Source: Halomonas chromatireducens | Lineage (GTDB): Bacteria; Pseudomonadota; Gammaproteobacteria; Pseudomonadales; Halomonadaceae | Direction: 5' to 3' | Assembly: GCF_001545155.1 (NCBI RefSeq) | Contig: NZ_CP014226.1 | Location: forward strand, 595,926-659,925 | Length of the DNA stretch: 64,000 nt | In this document: piece after piece, positions 9,064 through 18,275 of the stretch | How positions within the stretch are numbered: the first letter of the stretch is position 1 | Layout: the number at the start of each line of letters is the position of its first letter | The notes under the pieces: generated by a model | What the model was told of the DNA's origin: nothing | Seen by the model: the letters and a program-made list of their open reading frames with translations, nothing else | The model's database searches: none | Made by a program: the position numbers and the translations under genes

Positions 9064-9747
9064 TCAGGCGGTCTCTCCAATGCCCTGGACAACGTAATCC
9101 CGTGCCACGCCGATATGGTAGTCGATGGCCTCGCGACAGCGTTCGGGGTCGCCGCTGGCGAGGGCATCGAGCAGCAGCCAATGGCAGGTCGAGATACTGT
9201 CGGGGTCGGCATGGGTCTTGCCGATCAGTGCGATGCAGAGACGTAGCTCGTGGGTGATGTCATCGAACGCCTTGAGCAGGCGCCGATTGCCGGAAAAAGC
9301 GATCACCATGCGGTGGAAGACCAGGTCCTCCTCGATCTTGCGGCTCTCGCTGTCGCCGCTGGCGACCTCGCACATGACCTCCACCTGGCGTCGCAGCTTC
9401 TCTTCCTTGTCGACGTCGAAATTATCCACCAGGCGCGCCATGGCATGGCGCTCAAGGCACAGGCGGAGATCGAAGATGTCGTTGAGCTCGGCGGCGTCCA
9501 GCGCGCGGACGAAGAAGCCCCGCCGGGGCTGGGATACGAGCAGGCCACGGCTTTCCAGCAGGCGCGCCGCCTCGCGTACCGGGGCGCGGCTGACTCCGAG
9601 GTCGCGGGCCAGCTGGACCTCGGACAGGCGTTCGCCTGGCGCAAATTTCTGGCCGATGATCGCCTGGGTCAGGTAATCGGCGACTTGCTCCACCAGGTTG
9701 CGCTGCTGAATGAACGTGGAATCACCTATAGCGTTACTTGAAGACAT
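9064..9747 (-). CDS. GntR-family regulator, FCD (FadR) type
   Basis: A 227-residue regulator. The N-terminal winged helix is at residues about 15-75 (GERLSEVQLARDLGVSRAPV is the recognition part), followed by an all-helical FCD domain with metal-site residues such as the D/H pair in EEDLVFHRM and the later His-rich CHWLLLDAL and DYHIGVARDY helices. I use the ATG at 9747; in-frame starts at 9762 and 9798 exist and the ribosome site is weak. It converges on the lyase gene and is divergent from a peptide-type binding protein, so it could control either. A dyad lies in the divergent promoter region. Confidence 0.9.
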   Translation of the reverse strand: MSSSNAIGDSTFIQQRNLVEQVADYLTQAIIGQKFAPGERLSEVQLARDLGVSRAPVREAARLLESRGLLVSQPRRGFFVRALDAAELNDIFDLRLCLERHAMARLVDNFDVDKEEKLRRQVEVMCEVASGDSESRKIEEDLVFHRMVIAFSGNRRLLKAFDDITHELRLCIALIGKTHADPDSISTCHWLLLDALASGDPERCREAIDYHIGVARDYVVQGIGETA

Positions 9748-9803
9748 GCTGACTAGTCTCATGGAAGAGATGTTGAGCCTAGAGTATGACCCAAGCACAC
9801 TAG

Positions 9804-9835
9804 CTGTCGACCGTCGATTGCCGACTGTCGACAGT
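9804..9835. promoter_or_regulatory. Candidate GntR operator in divergent promoter region
   Basis: TGTCGAC occurs twice, at 9805-9811 and 9826-9832, exactly 21 bases (two helical turns) apart. The second lies in a perfect 12-bp palindrome, ACTGTCGACAGT (9824-9835). The position, just upstream of the FCD regulator and before the binding-protein gene, suits an autoregulatory operator. This is inference from symmetry only. Confidence 0.45.
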
Positions 9836-9938
9836 TTAAATTTCGACTGCTATGGTCAATAGGAATGCTCAAGAATGTCACCAATCTCTCGGCATCGTTA
9901 AACAAGACAGCAACGATAAAACAAAAAGGAAAGCCATA

Positions 9939-11078
9939 ATGATGATGAAGACACCGTTGGCCATCGCCATCGCCGCCTTGGCCTTTACGTCCACAGCCGC
10001 CATCGCCGAGGAGCCCCGATCCGGCGGCACCATCAACACCATCATCCAACCCGAGCCCCCGGGCCTGGTACTTGGCATGGTACAGAACGCGCCGACCCGA
10101 GTCGTGGCAGGCAATATCTACGAGGGTCTGCTGCGCTACAGCACCGACCTCGAGCCAATGCCACAACTGGCCGAATCCTGGGACGTCAGCGATGACGGCC
10201 TGACCTGGACCTTCCATCTGCGCGAAGGCGTACTCTGGCACGATGGCGAACCCTTCACGTCCGCCGACGTGGTCTTCTCGGCCGACGTCTTTCACCGTGA
10301 GCTGAACCCCAGTGCCCGTGCCGTGCTGCAGCACGTCGAGAGCATTGAGGCGACCGACGACCATACCGTGGTCTTCACCCTGTCCGACCCCTTCGGTCCC
10401 TTCCTGCTCTCCTTCGAGGCCGGCACCTTCACCATGGTGCCCAAGCACCTCTATGAGGGCACCGACTTCCGCGACAACGAACACAACAACCACCCCATCG
10501 GCACCGGTGCGTTCAAGTTCAAGAACTGGGACCGTGGCACCGTCATCGAACTGGTTCGCAACGACGACTACTACGAGGACGACCTGCCTTACCTTGACGG
10601 CATCAACTGGCACATCATTCCCGATGGCGCCTCCCGTGCCGTGGCCTACGAGAACGGCACCGTCGATGTCCTGCCCAACGGCACGGTTGAGAACTTCGAT
10701 ATCCCGCGGTTGTCCGCCATGGACAACACCTGCATCACCGACGAGGGTCACGAGTACTTCAGTCCCTTCGCCATGCTGTGGATGAACAACCGCGAGGGTC
10801 CCACCGCCGACAAGCGGTTCCGCCAGGCGGTGATGTACGCCATGGACCGTGAATTCGCCCATGAAGTCCTCTGGAACGAGCTCGGTAACGTTCCGCTTTC
10901 CGCCTTCGGTTCCAATGCCCGTTTCCAGAACGACGAGCTCGAGCCCTACGACCATAATCCGGAGCGGGCCCGTGAGCTGCTCGAAGAGATGGGCTATGAC
11001 GGCGAGGAGGTTCGCTTGCTGCCGCTGCCCTACGGCGAGACCTGGACCCGCTGGGCCGAGGCCGTGCAGCAGAATTGA
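9939..11078 (+). pseudogene. ABC peptide/solute-binding protein, family 5, 3'-truncated
   Basis: Only 379 residues where family 5 binding proteins (DppA/OppA type) have about 500-530. A signal peptide ends near AIA-EEP. The body carries family blocks such as NIYEGLLRYSTDLEPMPQLAESW and GLTWTFHLREGVLWHDGEPFTSADV. It stops after WTRWAEAVQQN, a point where relatives continue with another lobe segment of well over 100 residues. The start ATG (9939) has AAAAGGA upstream. No permease or ATPase genes follow; instead there is an unrelated short frame. A deletion probably removed the 3' end and the rest of the operon. Product likely non-functional. Confidence 0.8.
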
Positions 11079-11233
11079 TGCGCTACGGCAGCCAGGAGGT
11101 AACCGATACCTTCCTCGACACCCGCTGTGCCAACCTAAGCAGCGCCTGGGGCTCGCACTTTGGCACACTAGCGATGAGTATCGACAAAGCCGCTGCATGG
11201 CGAATCGTGGAACGGGCTATCGTGGCGAGCTAA
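11078..11233 (+). pseudogene. Unidentified C-terminal gene fragment
   Basis: An open frame of about 51 codons begins at the point where the binding-protein gene breaks off. It ends at TAA 11231-11233, three bases before the convergent lysE stop. Its composition is protein-like (FLDTRCANLSSAWGSHFG, then AMSIDKAAAWRIVERAIVAS). I do not recognise the family. It most likely represents the 3' end of a plus-strand gene whose beginning was removed by the same event that truncated the binding protein. Confidence 0.35.
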
Positions 11234-11236
11234 GGC

Positions 11237-11839
11237 TCATTTCAGGATGAAGTAGACGCAGGCCGCGGTAAGCCCGCCCATGACACCATTGAATATGCGC
11301 CACGCCCGCGGTGTTTGTAGCCAGCGGCCGATGGCAGTGCCGAACCCTGCCCACAGCGCAATGCAAGGCAGCGCCACCAGTTCGGCGAAGCCTGCAAGCA
11401 TCAAGGCGTTCATGACCGTATCGCCGCCCTGGGGGAGGAAGCCCGCCATCAGCGCCAGCCCCATGACCCAGGCCTTGGGATTGGCGAACTGGAAGGCCGC
11501 TGCCTGCCAGAAGCTCAGCGGTCGCCCTTCGCCACGACGGCGCAGATCGGGCGGCGGTGCCGTGGCGATCTTCCAGGCGAGGTAGAGCAGGTAGCCGCTG
11601 CCCACGATACGCAGGGTGGTCTGGACCAGCGGGTAGCGCTCGAAGATCAGCCCCAGCCCCAGGGCGATACCGGCGAAAAGCAGGAAACAGCCCCCCAGAA
11701 TACCGAAGATATGCGGCAGGGTGCGCATGAAGCCGTAGTTGGCCCCCGAGGCCGTCAGCATGACGTTGTTCGGCCCGGGGGTGATGGTCATGGAAATCAT
11801 GTAGAGGGCCGCCGGCCCCAGTAACGCCAAAGCTTCCAT
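11237..11839 (-). CDS. LysE/RhtB-family amino acid exporter
   Basis: A 200-residue inner-membrane exporter with about six hydrophobic segments. The signature ITPGPNNVM near residue 19 and FQFANPKAWVMGLALMAGF around 115 are family hallmarks. The ATG at 11839 is supported by homology; the frame runs open much further but without LysE similarity. It is divergent from a MocR-type regulator, a pairing often seen for exporters of amino acids or their derivatives. The substrate is probably an amino acid, but which one cannot be said. Confidence 0.93.
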   Translation of the reverse strand: MEALALLGPAALYMISMTITPGPNNVMLTASGANYGFMRTLPHIFGILGGCFLLFAGIALGLGLIFERYPLVQTTLRIVGSGYLLYLAWKIATAPPPDLRRRGEGRPLSFWQAAAFQFANPKAWVMGLALMAGFLPQGGDTVMNALMLAGFAELVALPCIALWAGFGTAIGRWLQTPRAWRIFNGVMGGLTAACVYFILK

Positions 11840-11840
11840 T

Positions 11841-11872
11841 ATTGTATCCCTACAATATTGCCTATATTGGTT
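11841..11872. promoter_or_regulatory. Candidate MocR operator between lysE and mocR
   Basis: Immediately upstream of lysE lies ATTGTA-TCCC-TACAAT (11841-11856), a 6-bp inverted repeat. It overlaps two direct copies of ATATTG (11855-11860 and 11864-11869). MocR proteins are known to bind direct and inverted repeats between themselves and their divergent target. Assignment is by position and symmetry. Confidence 0.4.
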
Positions 11873-11935
11873 GGATTCGCGCACACTTCCCAGCATAATG
11901 GGCACAATTATGGCGTCAAAGGTTTTATTGTCACC

Positions 11936-13330
11936 ATGACAATCTGGCACCCCACCATCACGACCCAAGGACCCCGCTACCGTGGCATCGCCGATGCCAT
12001 TGCCCGGGCGATACAGGCCGGTGAACTGGCGCCGGGTCAGCGCCTGCCACCCCAGCGGCGGCTGGCCGACTCGCTTGGCGTCACCGTAGGAACGGTGACC
12101 CGCGGCTATGCCGAGGCCGAACGCCAGGGCTGGGTAACCGCTCGGATAGGCAGTGGCACCTATGTGCGCAATGGCGATACCTCGCCAATGACACCCTTGC
12201 GGCACAGCCACCCCATGGATGCCGGCACGATCGATCTCAGCCTCAGCCTGCCACCGCCTCACCCACTGCGTGCCGCATCCCTGGGCAGAGCGCTAAAGGG
12301 TATCGCCAAGGACGACGAAGTGCTTCAGCGCGCCGTGGCGTTCCAGTCCGAGCGCGGCATTCCTGCCCACCGCGAGCAGTTGGCAGCCTGGATGACAAAC
12401 CTGGGCATGCCTGTCGAAGGCGAGGAACTGCTGATTACCCAGGGCGGGCAGCACGGCATCAGCCTGGCCCTGCAGGCCCTGACACGCCCGGGCGAACGCA
12501 TCGCTGCCGATGTGCTTACCTATCCGGGCCTGATCGACGCTGCCCAGCAGTCGCATCTCAAGGTGGTGGGCGTTCCCATGGACGACGAAGGCATGGACAT
12601 GGAGGCCTTGGCCCGCCTCTGCACCCAGCAGCAGCCCCGACTGATCTATCTGACGCCGGACCAGAACAATCCTACCGGCACGGTACTCAGCCAGAATCGC
12701 CGCGAGCGCCTGGTCGAGTTGGCCCGCCGGCATGATTTCCTGATCCTGGAGGACGCTGTTCAGTACCTGCCGGAACAGGAGCGCGGCACCCCGCTCTATC
12801 GCCTGGCACCGGAGCGAACCCTGTTCATCTTCAGTACCGCCAAGGTGCTGGCTGGCGGGCTGCGCATTGGTGCCCTGGTGGCCCCTCCCGCGCTGCGGGA
12901 GCGCCTCGCCGCTGCACTACGTGCCCAGAGTTGGATGGTGCCCTCGCTGATGGTAGAGGCCGTGTGTCGCTGGGTGGCAAGCGACGACAACACGACGCTG
13001 CTCGACTGGCAAACACGGGAATTGGGGGAGCGTCAGTCACTTGCCCGGGAGATGCTCACCGGCTTCGACGTCGGCGGCCGACCCCATGCCGCCAACCTGT
13101 GGCTGCCATTACCGGAAGGGCTGCGCAGCGCAGTGCTGCAGGAAGCACTGGCACGACGCGACGTCCTGGTCACCAGCGCCGAACCCTTCTGCGTCGGCAG
13201 CGAGCCCGCTCCCCAGGCGCTGCGTCTGTGTCTCAGTGCCGCCCCATCACGGGAGGCACTGGCCAAGGCGCTGGATATCTTGGTGGAGCTGTTGAATGAG
13301 CCCCCCGCCGCGCCTTGGCGAATGGTGTGA
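11936..13330 (+). CDS. MocR-type regulator (GntR helix-turn-helix + aminotransferase-like domain)
   Basis: A 464-residue fusion. Residues about 12-75 form a GntR winged helix (YRGIADAIARAIQAGEL, then RLADSLGVTVGTVTRGYAEA). Residues about 100-460 form a fold-type I aminotransferase domain. The PLP lysine is expected in STAKVLAGGLRIGAL near residue 300, and TPDQNNPTG near 240 is the usual Asn-Pro-Thr-Gly contact. MocR proteins sense PLP adducts of amino acids and rarely catalyse. The ATG at 11936 was chosen because the helix-turn-helix starts shortly after. Divergent from lysE, its probable target. Confidence 0.93.
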   Translation: MTIWHPTITTQGPRYRGIADAIARAIQAGELAPGQRLPPQRRLADSLGVTVGTVTRGYAEAERQGWVTARIGSGTYVRNGDTSPMTPLRHSHPMDAGTIDLSLSLPPPHPLRAASLGRALKGIAKDDEVLQRAVAFQSERGIPAHREQLAAWMTNLGMPVEGEELLITQGGQHGISLALQALTRPGERIAADVLTYPGLIDAAQQSHLKVVGVPMDDEGMDMEALARLCTQQQPRLIYLTPDQNNPTGTVLSQNRRERLVELARRHDFLILEDAVQYLPEQERGTPLYRLAPERTLFIFSTAKVLAGGLRIGALVAPPALRERLAAALRAQSWMVPSLMVEAVCRWVASDDNTTLLDWQTRELGERQSLAREMLTGFDVGGRPHAANLWLPLPEGLRSAVLQEALARRDVLVTSAEPFCVGSEPAPQALRLCLSAAPSREALAKALDILVELLNEPPAAPWRMV

Positions 13331-13352
13331 GCAACGACGTCTCGCCTCAGGG

Positions 13353-14579
13353 TCAGGCGCGTTGGTCCAGAAGGGCTGACGCATGCCAGGCGATCATGCG
13401 CTCCTCGTCGGTGGGTATCACCCACAGGCCCACCCGGCTGTTTGCCGCTGCGATGTCGGGAGCATCGGCCTGATTGGCAGCCGGGTCGAGGGCTGTCCCC
13501 AGCCATTGGCAGCCTTCCACCACCGCAGCACGTACCGGGGCGGCCCGTTCGCCGATCCCGGCGGTGAACACCAGGTGGTCGAGCCCACCGAGGGCGGCGG
13601 CTAGGCTGCCGATCTCGCTGACGATACGGTAGACGAACAGTTCGATAGCCTCGGCCGCCTCGGGTGCATCGCTCTGCAACAGTTCGCGCATGTCGCCGCT
13701 GATGCCTGAGAGCCCGAGCAGGCCGGACTCCTTGTAGAGCATCTGCTGAACGGCTTCGGGCGGCATGCCTTCCTGAAGGATCAGATGTAATACCAGCCCC
13801 GGATCGAGGCTGCCGCTGCGGGTGCCCATCATCAGCCCTTCCACGGCGGTGAAGCCCATGGTGGAAGCCACGCTCTTGCCGTTACGAATGGCGCAGAGGC
13901 TGGCCCCGTTGCCCAGGTGGGCGACGATCACCCTACCCGCCCTTGCTTCACCACCATGCGTCGGCTGTATCCGGTCGTTCAGGGAACGGTTGATGTAGTC
14001 GTAGGAGAGCCCGTGGAAGCCGTAGCGGATGACCCCGGCGTCGCGATACCGCCGCGGCAGGGGAAAGGTCCGAGCCACGCCGGGCTGGTCGGCATGAAAG
14101 GCGGTGTCGAAGCAGGCCACCTGGGGCAGGTCGGGCCGAAGTGTCGCAAGGGCACGAACCGGCGCCAGGCCGTAGGGCTGGTGCAGTGGCGCCAGCGGCA
14201 CCAGTGCCTCGAGGGCATCCAGCGTGTCGGCGTCGAGGCGAATTGGTTCGACGTAGTCGCGGCCGCCATGCACGATGCGATGCCCTATCGCACCGATATC
14301 GCCGAGATCCGGGTGCGCCTCGATCCAGGCCAGCAGCTTGGACAGCGCCCCATCGTGGTCGAGATCGGCTGGCACTTCGCTCAGCGCAGAGCCGGCCAAG
14401 CCAGGGTCCAGCGCCTCGCCCTCCCCATCCTTGAGGCTCAGTCGAGCCTGGCTGCCGAGCCCGGCAAAGTGGCCGCGATAGCGCAGCTGCAGGTCCTTCG
14501 GCTGGGCCTCCGACGTGGCGCCGAACAGGGCGAACTTGATGCTGGAGGAGCCGCTGTTGATGACCAGTATCTCTCGCAT
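13353..14579 (-). CDS. ackA: Acetate kinase, first copy
   Basis: A 408-residue acetate kinase converting acetyl phosphate and ADP to acetate and ATP. Family motifs are NSGSSSIKFAL at the N terminus, [38 protein letters not shown] (phosphate site) and FTAGIGERAAPVRA near the end. The start overlaps the stop of the upstream maoC-pta gene (TGATG), so translation is probably coupled. A second ackA paired with a classical pta lies at 24997-26181. Confidence 0.96.
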   Translation of the reverse strand: MREILVINSGSSSIKFALFGATSEAQPKDLQLRYRGHFAGLGSQARLSLKDGEGEALDPGLAGSALSEVPADLDHDGALSKLLAWIEAHPDLGDIGAIGHRIVHGGRDYVEPIRLDADTLDALEALVPLAPLHQPYGLAPVRALATLRPDLPQVACFDTAFHADQPGVARTFPLPRRYRDAGVIRYGFHGLSYDYINRSLNDRIQPTHGGEARAGRVIVAHLGNGASLCAIRNGKSVASTMGFTAVEGLMMGTRSGSLDPGLVLHLILQEGMPPEAVQQMLYKESGLLGLSGISGDMRELLQSDAPEAAEAIELFVYRIVSEIGSLAAALGGLDHLVFTAGIGERAAPVRAAVVEGCQWLGTALDPAANQADAPDIAAANSRVGLWVIPTDEERMIAWHASALLDQRA

Positions 14580-15979
14580 CAGCCGTGCTCCCGCTTCTTG
14601 TACTCGGCCACCAGCAGCGCCAGGGCGCAGGAAGCCATACGGGTGATGGCGTCGTCGGCACGGCTGGTGAGCACGATGGGCACCCGCGCCCCCACCACCA
14701 GGCCGGCGCCGGTGGCATCGGCCAGGTAGGTCAGCTGTTTCATCAGCATGTTGGCTGATTCGAGATCCGGTGCCACCAGGATATCCGCCCGACCCGCCAC
14801 CGGCGAGACGATCCCCTTGGCGGCAGCAGCAGCCTCGGAAACGGCATTGTCGAAGGCCAGCGGACCGTCGATGGTTCCGCCACGTATCTGCCCCCGCTCG
14901 GCCATCTTGCACAGCGCAGCGGCTTCCAGGGTGGAGGCGATCTTGGGGTTGACGGTTTCAACCGCCGAAAGTATTGCCACATTGGGGTTGGCGTTACCCA
15001 GTGCGTGGGCCAGGTCGATGGCGTTCTGGACGATATCCATCTTGTTGGCCAGCGTAGGGTAGATATTGATCGCGGCATCGGTGATGAACAGTGGCCGCGG
15101 ATAGGTCGGCACGTCGAAGGCCATCACATGGCTCAAGCAGCGCTCGGTTCGCAGCCCCGTGTCGCGCTTGACCACTTCATGAAGCAGCTCCTCGGTGTGC
15201 AGCGCCCCTTTCATCAGCGCCCCCACCCTGCCGGAGCGGGTCATGGCAACCGCTTCGGCGGCTGCCGCATGGCTGTGGGGGACATCGACCAGTTCGAACT
15301 CGGCAATATCGATGCCAGCCGCCTCGGCGGCGGCACGGATTTTCATCTCGGGTCCCACCAGTACCGGCCGAATCAGTCCTTGGCGGGCCGACTCGGCAGC
15401 CCCCAGGATCGAGACCTCGTCCACCGGATGCACCACGGCCATATCGACCGGCTCGGGATGCTCCGCCGCCGCCAGCATCTCATGCAGTCGCGCTCGCTCG
15501 GCCATGCGAATCTGCGGCAACACGGTACGAGTGCGACGAATCTTCTCGGTGGGCGCCTGTACCTCTGCCTCGCCTTCGATCACCGTATCGCCATTCTGGT
15601 TGGTACAGCGACAGTCGAAGACGATACGCTTGCGCTGCTCATCCTTGGCGCGTACACGAACGCTGACTCGCAGCACATCGCCTAGCCTCACCGGCTTGAG
15701 AAAGCGCAGGGTCTGTCCCAGGTAGATCGTCCCAGGACCCGGCAGCTCGGTGCCGAGCACGGTGGAAATCAGGGCCCCACCCCACATGCCATGGGCGACG
15801 ACTTCCTGGAACCGAGTACTCTTGGCAAAGTCGTCATCAAGATGGGCCGGGTTGATGTCTCCCGACATGATGGCAAACAGCTTGATGTCATCCAGCGTAA
15901 GTCGCTTCTCGATCGATGCGCTCTCGCCTGGCTCGATCTCGTCGAATGTCCGATTCTCGATCTGGTCACTGCTGTCCAT
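14579..15979 (-). CDS. MaoC-like dehydratase / phosphotransacetylase fusion
   Basis: Two-domain protein of about 466 residues. The first ~150 residues form a MaoC-type hot-dog hydratase; FAIMSGDINPAHLDDDFA carries the catalytic Asp/His of R-specific enoyl-CoA hydratases, and VAHGMWGGALISTVLG follows. Residues about 160-466 are a phosphate acetyl/butyryltransferase domain (SRADDAITRMASCALALL near the end). The fusion links acyl-CoA to acyl phosphate, which the coupled ackA could convert to acid plus ATP. I chose the ATG at 15979 with AAGGAG 11 bases upstream; an in-frame ATG at 16009 is possible. Known as bifunctional enoyl-CoA hydratase/phosphate acetyltransferase in relatives. Confidence 0.92.
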   Translation of the reverse strand: MDSSDQIENRTFDEIEPGESASIEKRLTLDDIKLFAIMSGDINPAHLDDDFAKSTRFQEVVAHGMWGGALISTVLGTELPGPGTIYLGQTLRFLKPVRLGDVLRVSVRVRAKDEQRKRIVFDCRCTNQNGDTVIEGEAEVQAPTEKIRRTRTVLPQIRMAERARLHEMLAAAEHPEPVDMAVVHPVDEVSILGAAESARQGLIRPVLVGPEMKIRAAAEAAGIDIAEFELVDVPHSHAAAAEAVAMTRSGRVGALMKGALHTEELLHEVVKRDTGLRTERCLSHVMAFDVPTYPRPLFITDAAINIYPTLANKMDIVQNAIDLAHALGNANPNVAILSAVETVNPKIASTLEAAALCKMAERGQIRGGTIDGPLAFDNAVSEAAAAAKGIVSPVAGRADILVAPDLESANMLMKQLTYLADATGAGLVVGARVPIVLTSRADDAITRMASCALALLVAEYKKREHG

Positions 15980-16149
15980 AAGCCCTAAGTCTCCTTGCGC
16001 TTCGTTCATCCCAGCATACTGCGGCGCAGCAAATCCTGTCAGTGTTTATCCCCAACTATATGACCGATATCAAGCTATGAGCCGACTTGCGCATGCGGTT
16101 AACTGTCCAACTATAGTGAGTGAGTTACGCAAATCACGGGGAATACAAC

Positions 16150-16560
16150 ATGCATCAGTATCTCAACGACCCCACTCTCGCCGTGCCTGTCTTTCCCGGG
16201 AGCCACATCGTCATGGATGACGGTTACATCTTTCTATCGGGACTGACGGTTACCGATATTCAGGGTGGCGAATCGGTGGTGGGCGACATTGCCGAAGAGA
16301 CCCGGTGGGTCATGCGACGCCTGGCACGCATGCTGGAATACGCCGGCGCGAGCCTGGCACACACCGTGAGAGTGGACATTCACCTGACAAACCTGGATAC
16401 GATTCACACCATGGATGCGGCCTATGCCGAGTTCTTCGAAGGCCATCGCTACCCGGCCCGGACCTGTACCGAATCGGCACGCCTCAGCGGTTCCTCGAAC
16501 GTGGAGATAACCCTTGTTGCCCGCCGCCCTGGAGAAAAGGACTCAGACAACAAACGCTGA
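16150..16560 (+). CDS. RidA-family protein (enamine/imine deaminase-like)
   Basis: A 136-residue RidA/YjgF-type protein. RidA members hydrolyse reactive enamines and imines released by PLP enzymes. The ARTCTESARL segment supplies the conserved Arg and the NVEITLVARRP end supplies the conserved Glu. Start ATG at 16150 follows GGGGA. It is divergent from maoC-pta and converges on the LacI-type regulator. Subfamily and true substrate are not clear from sequence alone. Confidence 0.88.
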   Translation: MHQYLNDPTLAVPVFPGSHIVMDDGYIFLSGLTVTDIQGGESVVGDIAEETRWVMRRLARMLEYAGASLAHTVRVDIHLTNLDTIHTMDAAYAEFFEGHRYPARTCTESARLSGSSNVEITLVARRPGEKDSDNKR

Positions 16561-16595
16561 TCAGGCTCACCGGCCGCAGCGGCATCGAGGCAGCC

Positions 16596-17591
16596 TCAAA
16601 GCGTCATGCCAGGCTCGACCGTATACCCAAGGTCGATCACGGCCTCACCCATGGCATTACCGTGGATACGATTGAGCAGCTCACTGGCCGCCCTGTGCCC
16701 GATCGCCTGACGCGGGGTGATGACACTCGCCAGCCGCGGTGACATCACCTGACCCACGTCGTGGCCATGGAAGCCGGCGATAGCCATCTGCTTCGGCACT
16801 CGGATTCCGCGGCGCAGGCACTCAAAATAGGCGCCGACGGCGACATCGTCGTTGGTACAGAATATGCCATCGGTTTCGGGATGCTCTGCCAGAATTTCAT
16901 CCAGCAGCGCGGCTCCCACACTATAGGACGAACGCTGGCTCCGCTGTAGGGTGATGGGCTGCAGTCCATGCTCCTCCATCGCCTGACGATACCCCTGTTC
17001 GCGCTGGCGGGTGCGCTCGTCCAAGCGCACGGCCAAGTAAACGATATGGCGCCGTCCGCGTCGTACCATCTCGCTGATCATGTCATAGCCGGCGCGGACA
17101 TTATCGAAACCCACCGCCTGGTGCAGCGGCGGCGTCAGCGAATCCATGATCTCCACGGTGGGTATGCCGGCAGTTTCCAGCATCCGGCAGGTGCGAGCGG
17201 TATGCAGGCTGTCGGAGAGGATCACCCCGTCAACGTTGTAGGAGAGCAGTGACGCCAGGCTGCGCTCTTCAAGCTCCTGGCTGTAACCGTAGTGGGAAAG
17301 CATCAAGTGATAGCCGAGGGGTTCAGTGACCTCCTCAATGCCGACCAGCACATCGGCAAACACCTGGTTGGTCAACGACGGCACCAGCACGCCAATGGAG
17401 TGGCTCGTTGCCCGGGAGAGCAGGTCGGGAGCACGATTGGGGATATAGCCGACCTGCTCCGCCGCGGCGAAGATACGCTCACACAGTCCTTCGGAGACGG
17501 TGGTCGGGTCGCGCAGGGCACGGCTGACGGTCATCTTCGTCGCACCGACGCGGTCGGCGATATCCTGGAGTGTTGGGCGTTTTTTCTTCAC
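16596..17591 (-). CDS. gntR: LacI-family regulator, gluconate (GntR) type
   Basis: A 331-residue LacI/GalR repressor. The helix-turn-helix LQDIADRVGATKMTVSRALR is at residues about 8-27, followed by the hinge with its minor-groove helix and a periplasmic-binding-like sensor domain (GVLVPSLTNQVFADVLVGIEE onward). Start at the GTG at 17591 gives the family's usual length; a longer frame reaches 17693. It lies 98 bases after gntK on the same strand, so the pair probably encodes gluconate-responsive control of gluconate phosphorylation. Confidence 0.9.
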   Translation of the reverse strand: MKKKRPTLQDIADRVGATKMTVSRALRDPTTVSEGLCERIFAAAEQVGYIPNRAPDLLSRATSHSIGVLVPSLTNQVFADVLVGIEEVTEPLGYHLMLSHYGYSQELEERSLASLLSYNVDGVILSDSLHTARTCRMLETAGIPTVEIMDSLTPPLHQAVGFDNVRAGYDMISEMVRRGRRHIVYLAVRLDERTRQREQGYRQAMEEHGLQPITLQRSQRSSYSVGAALLDEILAEHPETDGIFCTNDDVAVGAYFECLRRGIRVPKQMAIAGFHGHDVGQVMSPRLASVITPRQAIGHRAASELLNRIHGNAMGEAVIDLGYTVEPGMTL

Positions 17592-17689
17592 GGCGTCCCG
17601 GCCTGCTGGTGAGTATCCTGAGCAAGGGGTCGGCTCAGAGCCGAATACCTTAAACCATTCATGCTCCGACAGCATTACCCGGCCTGGCG

Positions 17690-18211
17690 TCACGACATTT
17701 CATGCTGCCTTAGCCAACGCGCGAATTCACCGGCAATCGTTTCCGGCGGCAGCGAGATGTCCAACCCCAGTGCCTCGTCATCATCGGGCGGCTCCAGGTC
17801 GGCCAGTTGGCTATCCAACATGCTATCGCCCTTGAAGAAGTGGCCCTGCCGCGTAGACAGACGCTCAAGCAGCAGATCGCGGTCACCCCGCAGGTAGAGA
17901 ATGGCCAGCACCGGATCTCCCTGGCGCAATATGTCCCGATATCGCGCCTTCAGCGCGGAGCAGGCAATCACTACCGACTCATTGCGCCGTCGATGTTCGT
18001 CAAACAGGCCGGCCAGGGTGTCGAGCCACTCCTGACGATCCGCATCGGTGAGGGGCACGCCACGGCCCATCTTTTCGATGTTCCCAGGCGAGTGATAGCC
18101 GTCACCGTCGATGAAATTGACCCCCAGATTCTCAGCCAGCAACCGCCCGATGTGCGACTTGCCCGAGCCGGAGACGCCCATGACCAGGATGCGATACGAA
18201 GTTGCCTTCAC
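17690..18211 (-). CDS. gntK: Gluconokinase
   Basis: A 173-residue gluconokinase of the GntK/GntV type, phosphorylating D-gluconate to 6-phosphogluconate for the Entner-Doudoroff or pentose phosphate route. The P-loop GVSGSGKSHIG is at residues about 12-22, with the family blocks FIDGDGYHSPGNIEKMGRG and VIACSALKARYRD. The GTG start at 18211 has GGGAGG five bases upstream. The next gene upstream on this strand survives only as a few codons (see 18225-18275), so its natural promoter may be lost. Confidence 0.95.
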   Translation of the reverse strand: MKATSYRILVMGVSGSGKSHIGRLLAENLGVNFIDGDGYHSPGNIEKMGRGVPLTDADRQEWLDTLAGLFDEHRRRNESVVIACSALKARYRDILRQGDPVLAILYLRGDRDLLLERLSTRQGHFFKGDSMLDSQLADLEPPDDDEALGLDISLPPETIAGEFARWLRQHEMS

Positions 18212-18224
18212 GGAAGCCTCCCGG

Positions 18225-18275
18225 TCAGTTGCCGCGCACGGCGGTGATATCGGGCAGCCAGGTGACGATGCCGGG
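18225..18275 (-). pseudogene. Last codons of a truncated upstream transporter gene (possibly TRAP large subunit)
   Basis: On the minus strand an open frame ends PGIVTWLPDITAVRGN with its stop at 18225-18227, only 13 bases before the gntK start. That is operon-like spacing. The ending resembles the C-terminal tail of TRAP large permeases (DctM), and TRAP transporters often accompany gntK in marine gammaproteobacteria. Similarity disappears around 18270-18278, where plus-strand binding-protein sequence begins. The assignment rests on about 16 residues and is weak. Confidence 0.35.
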
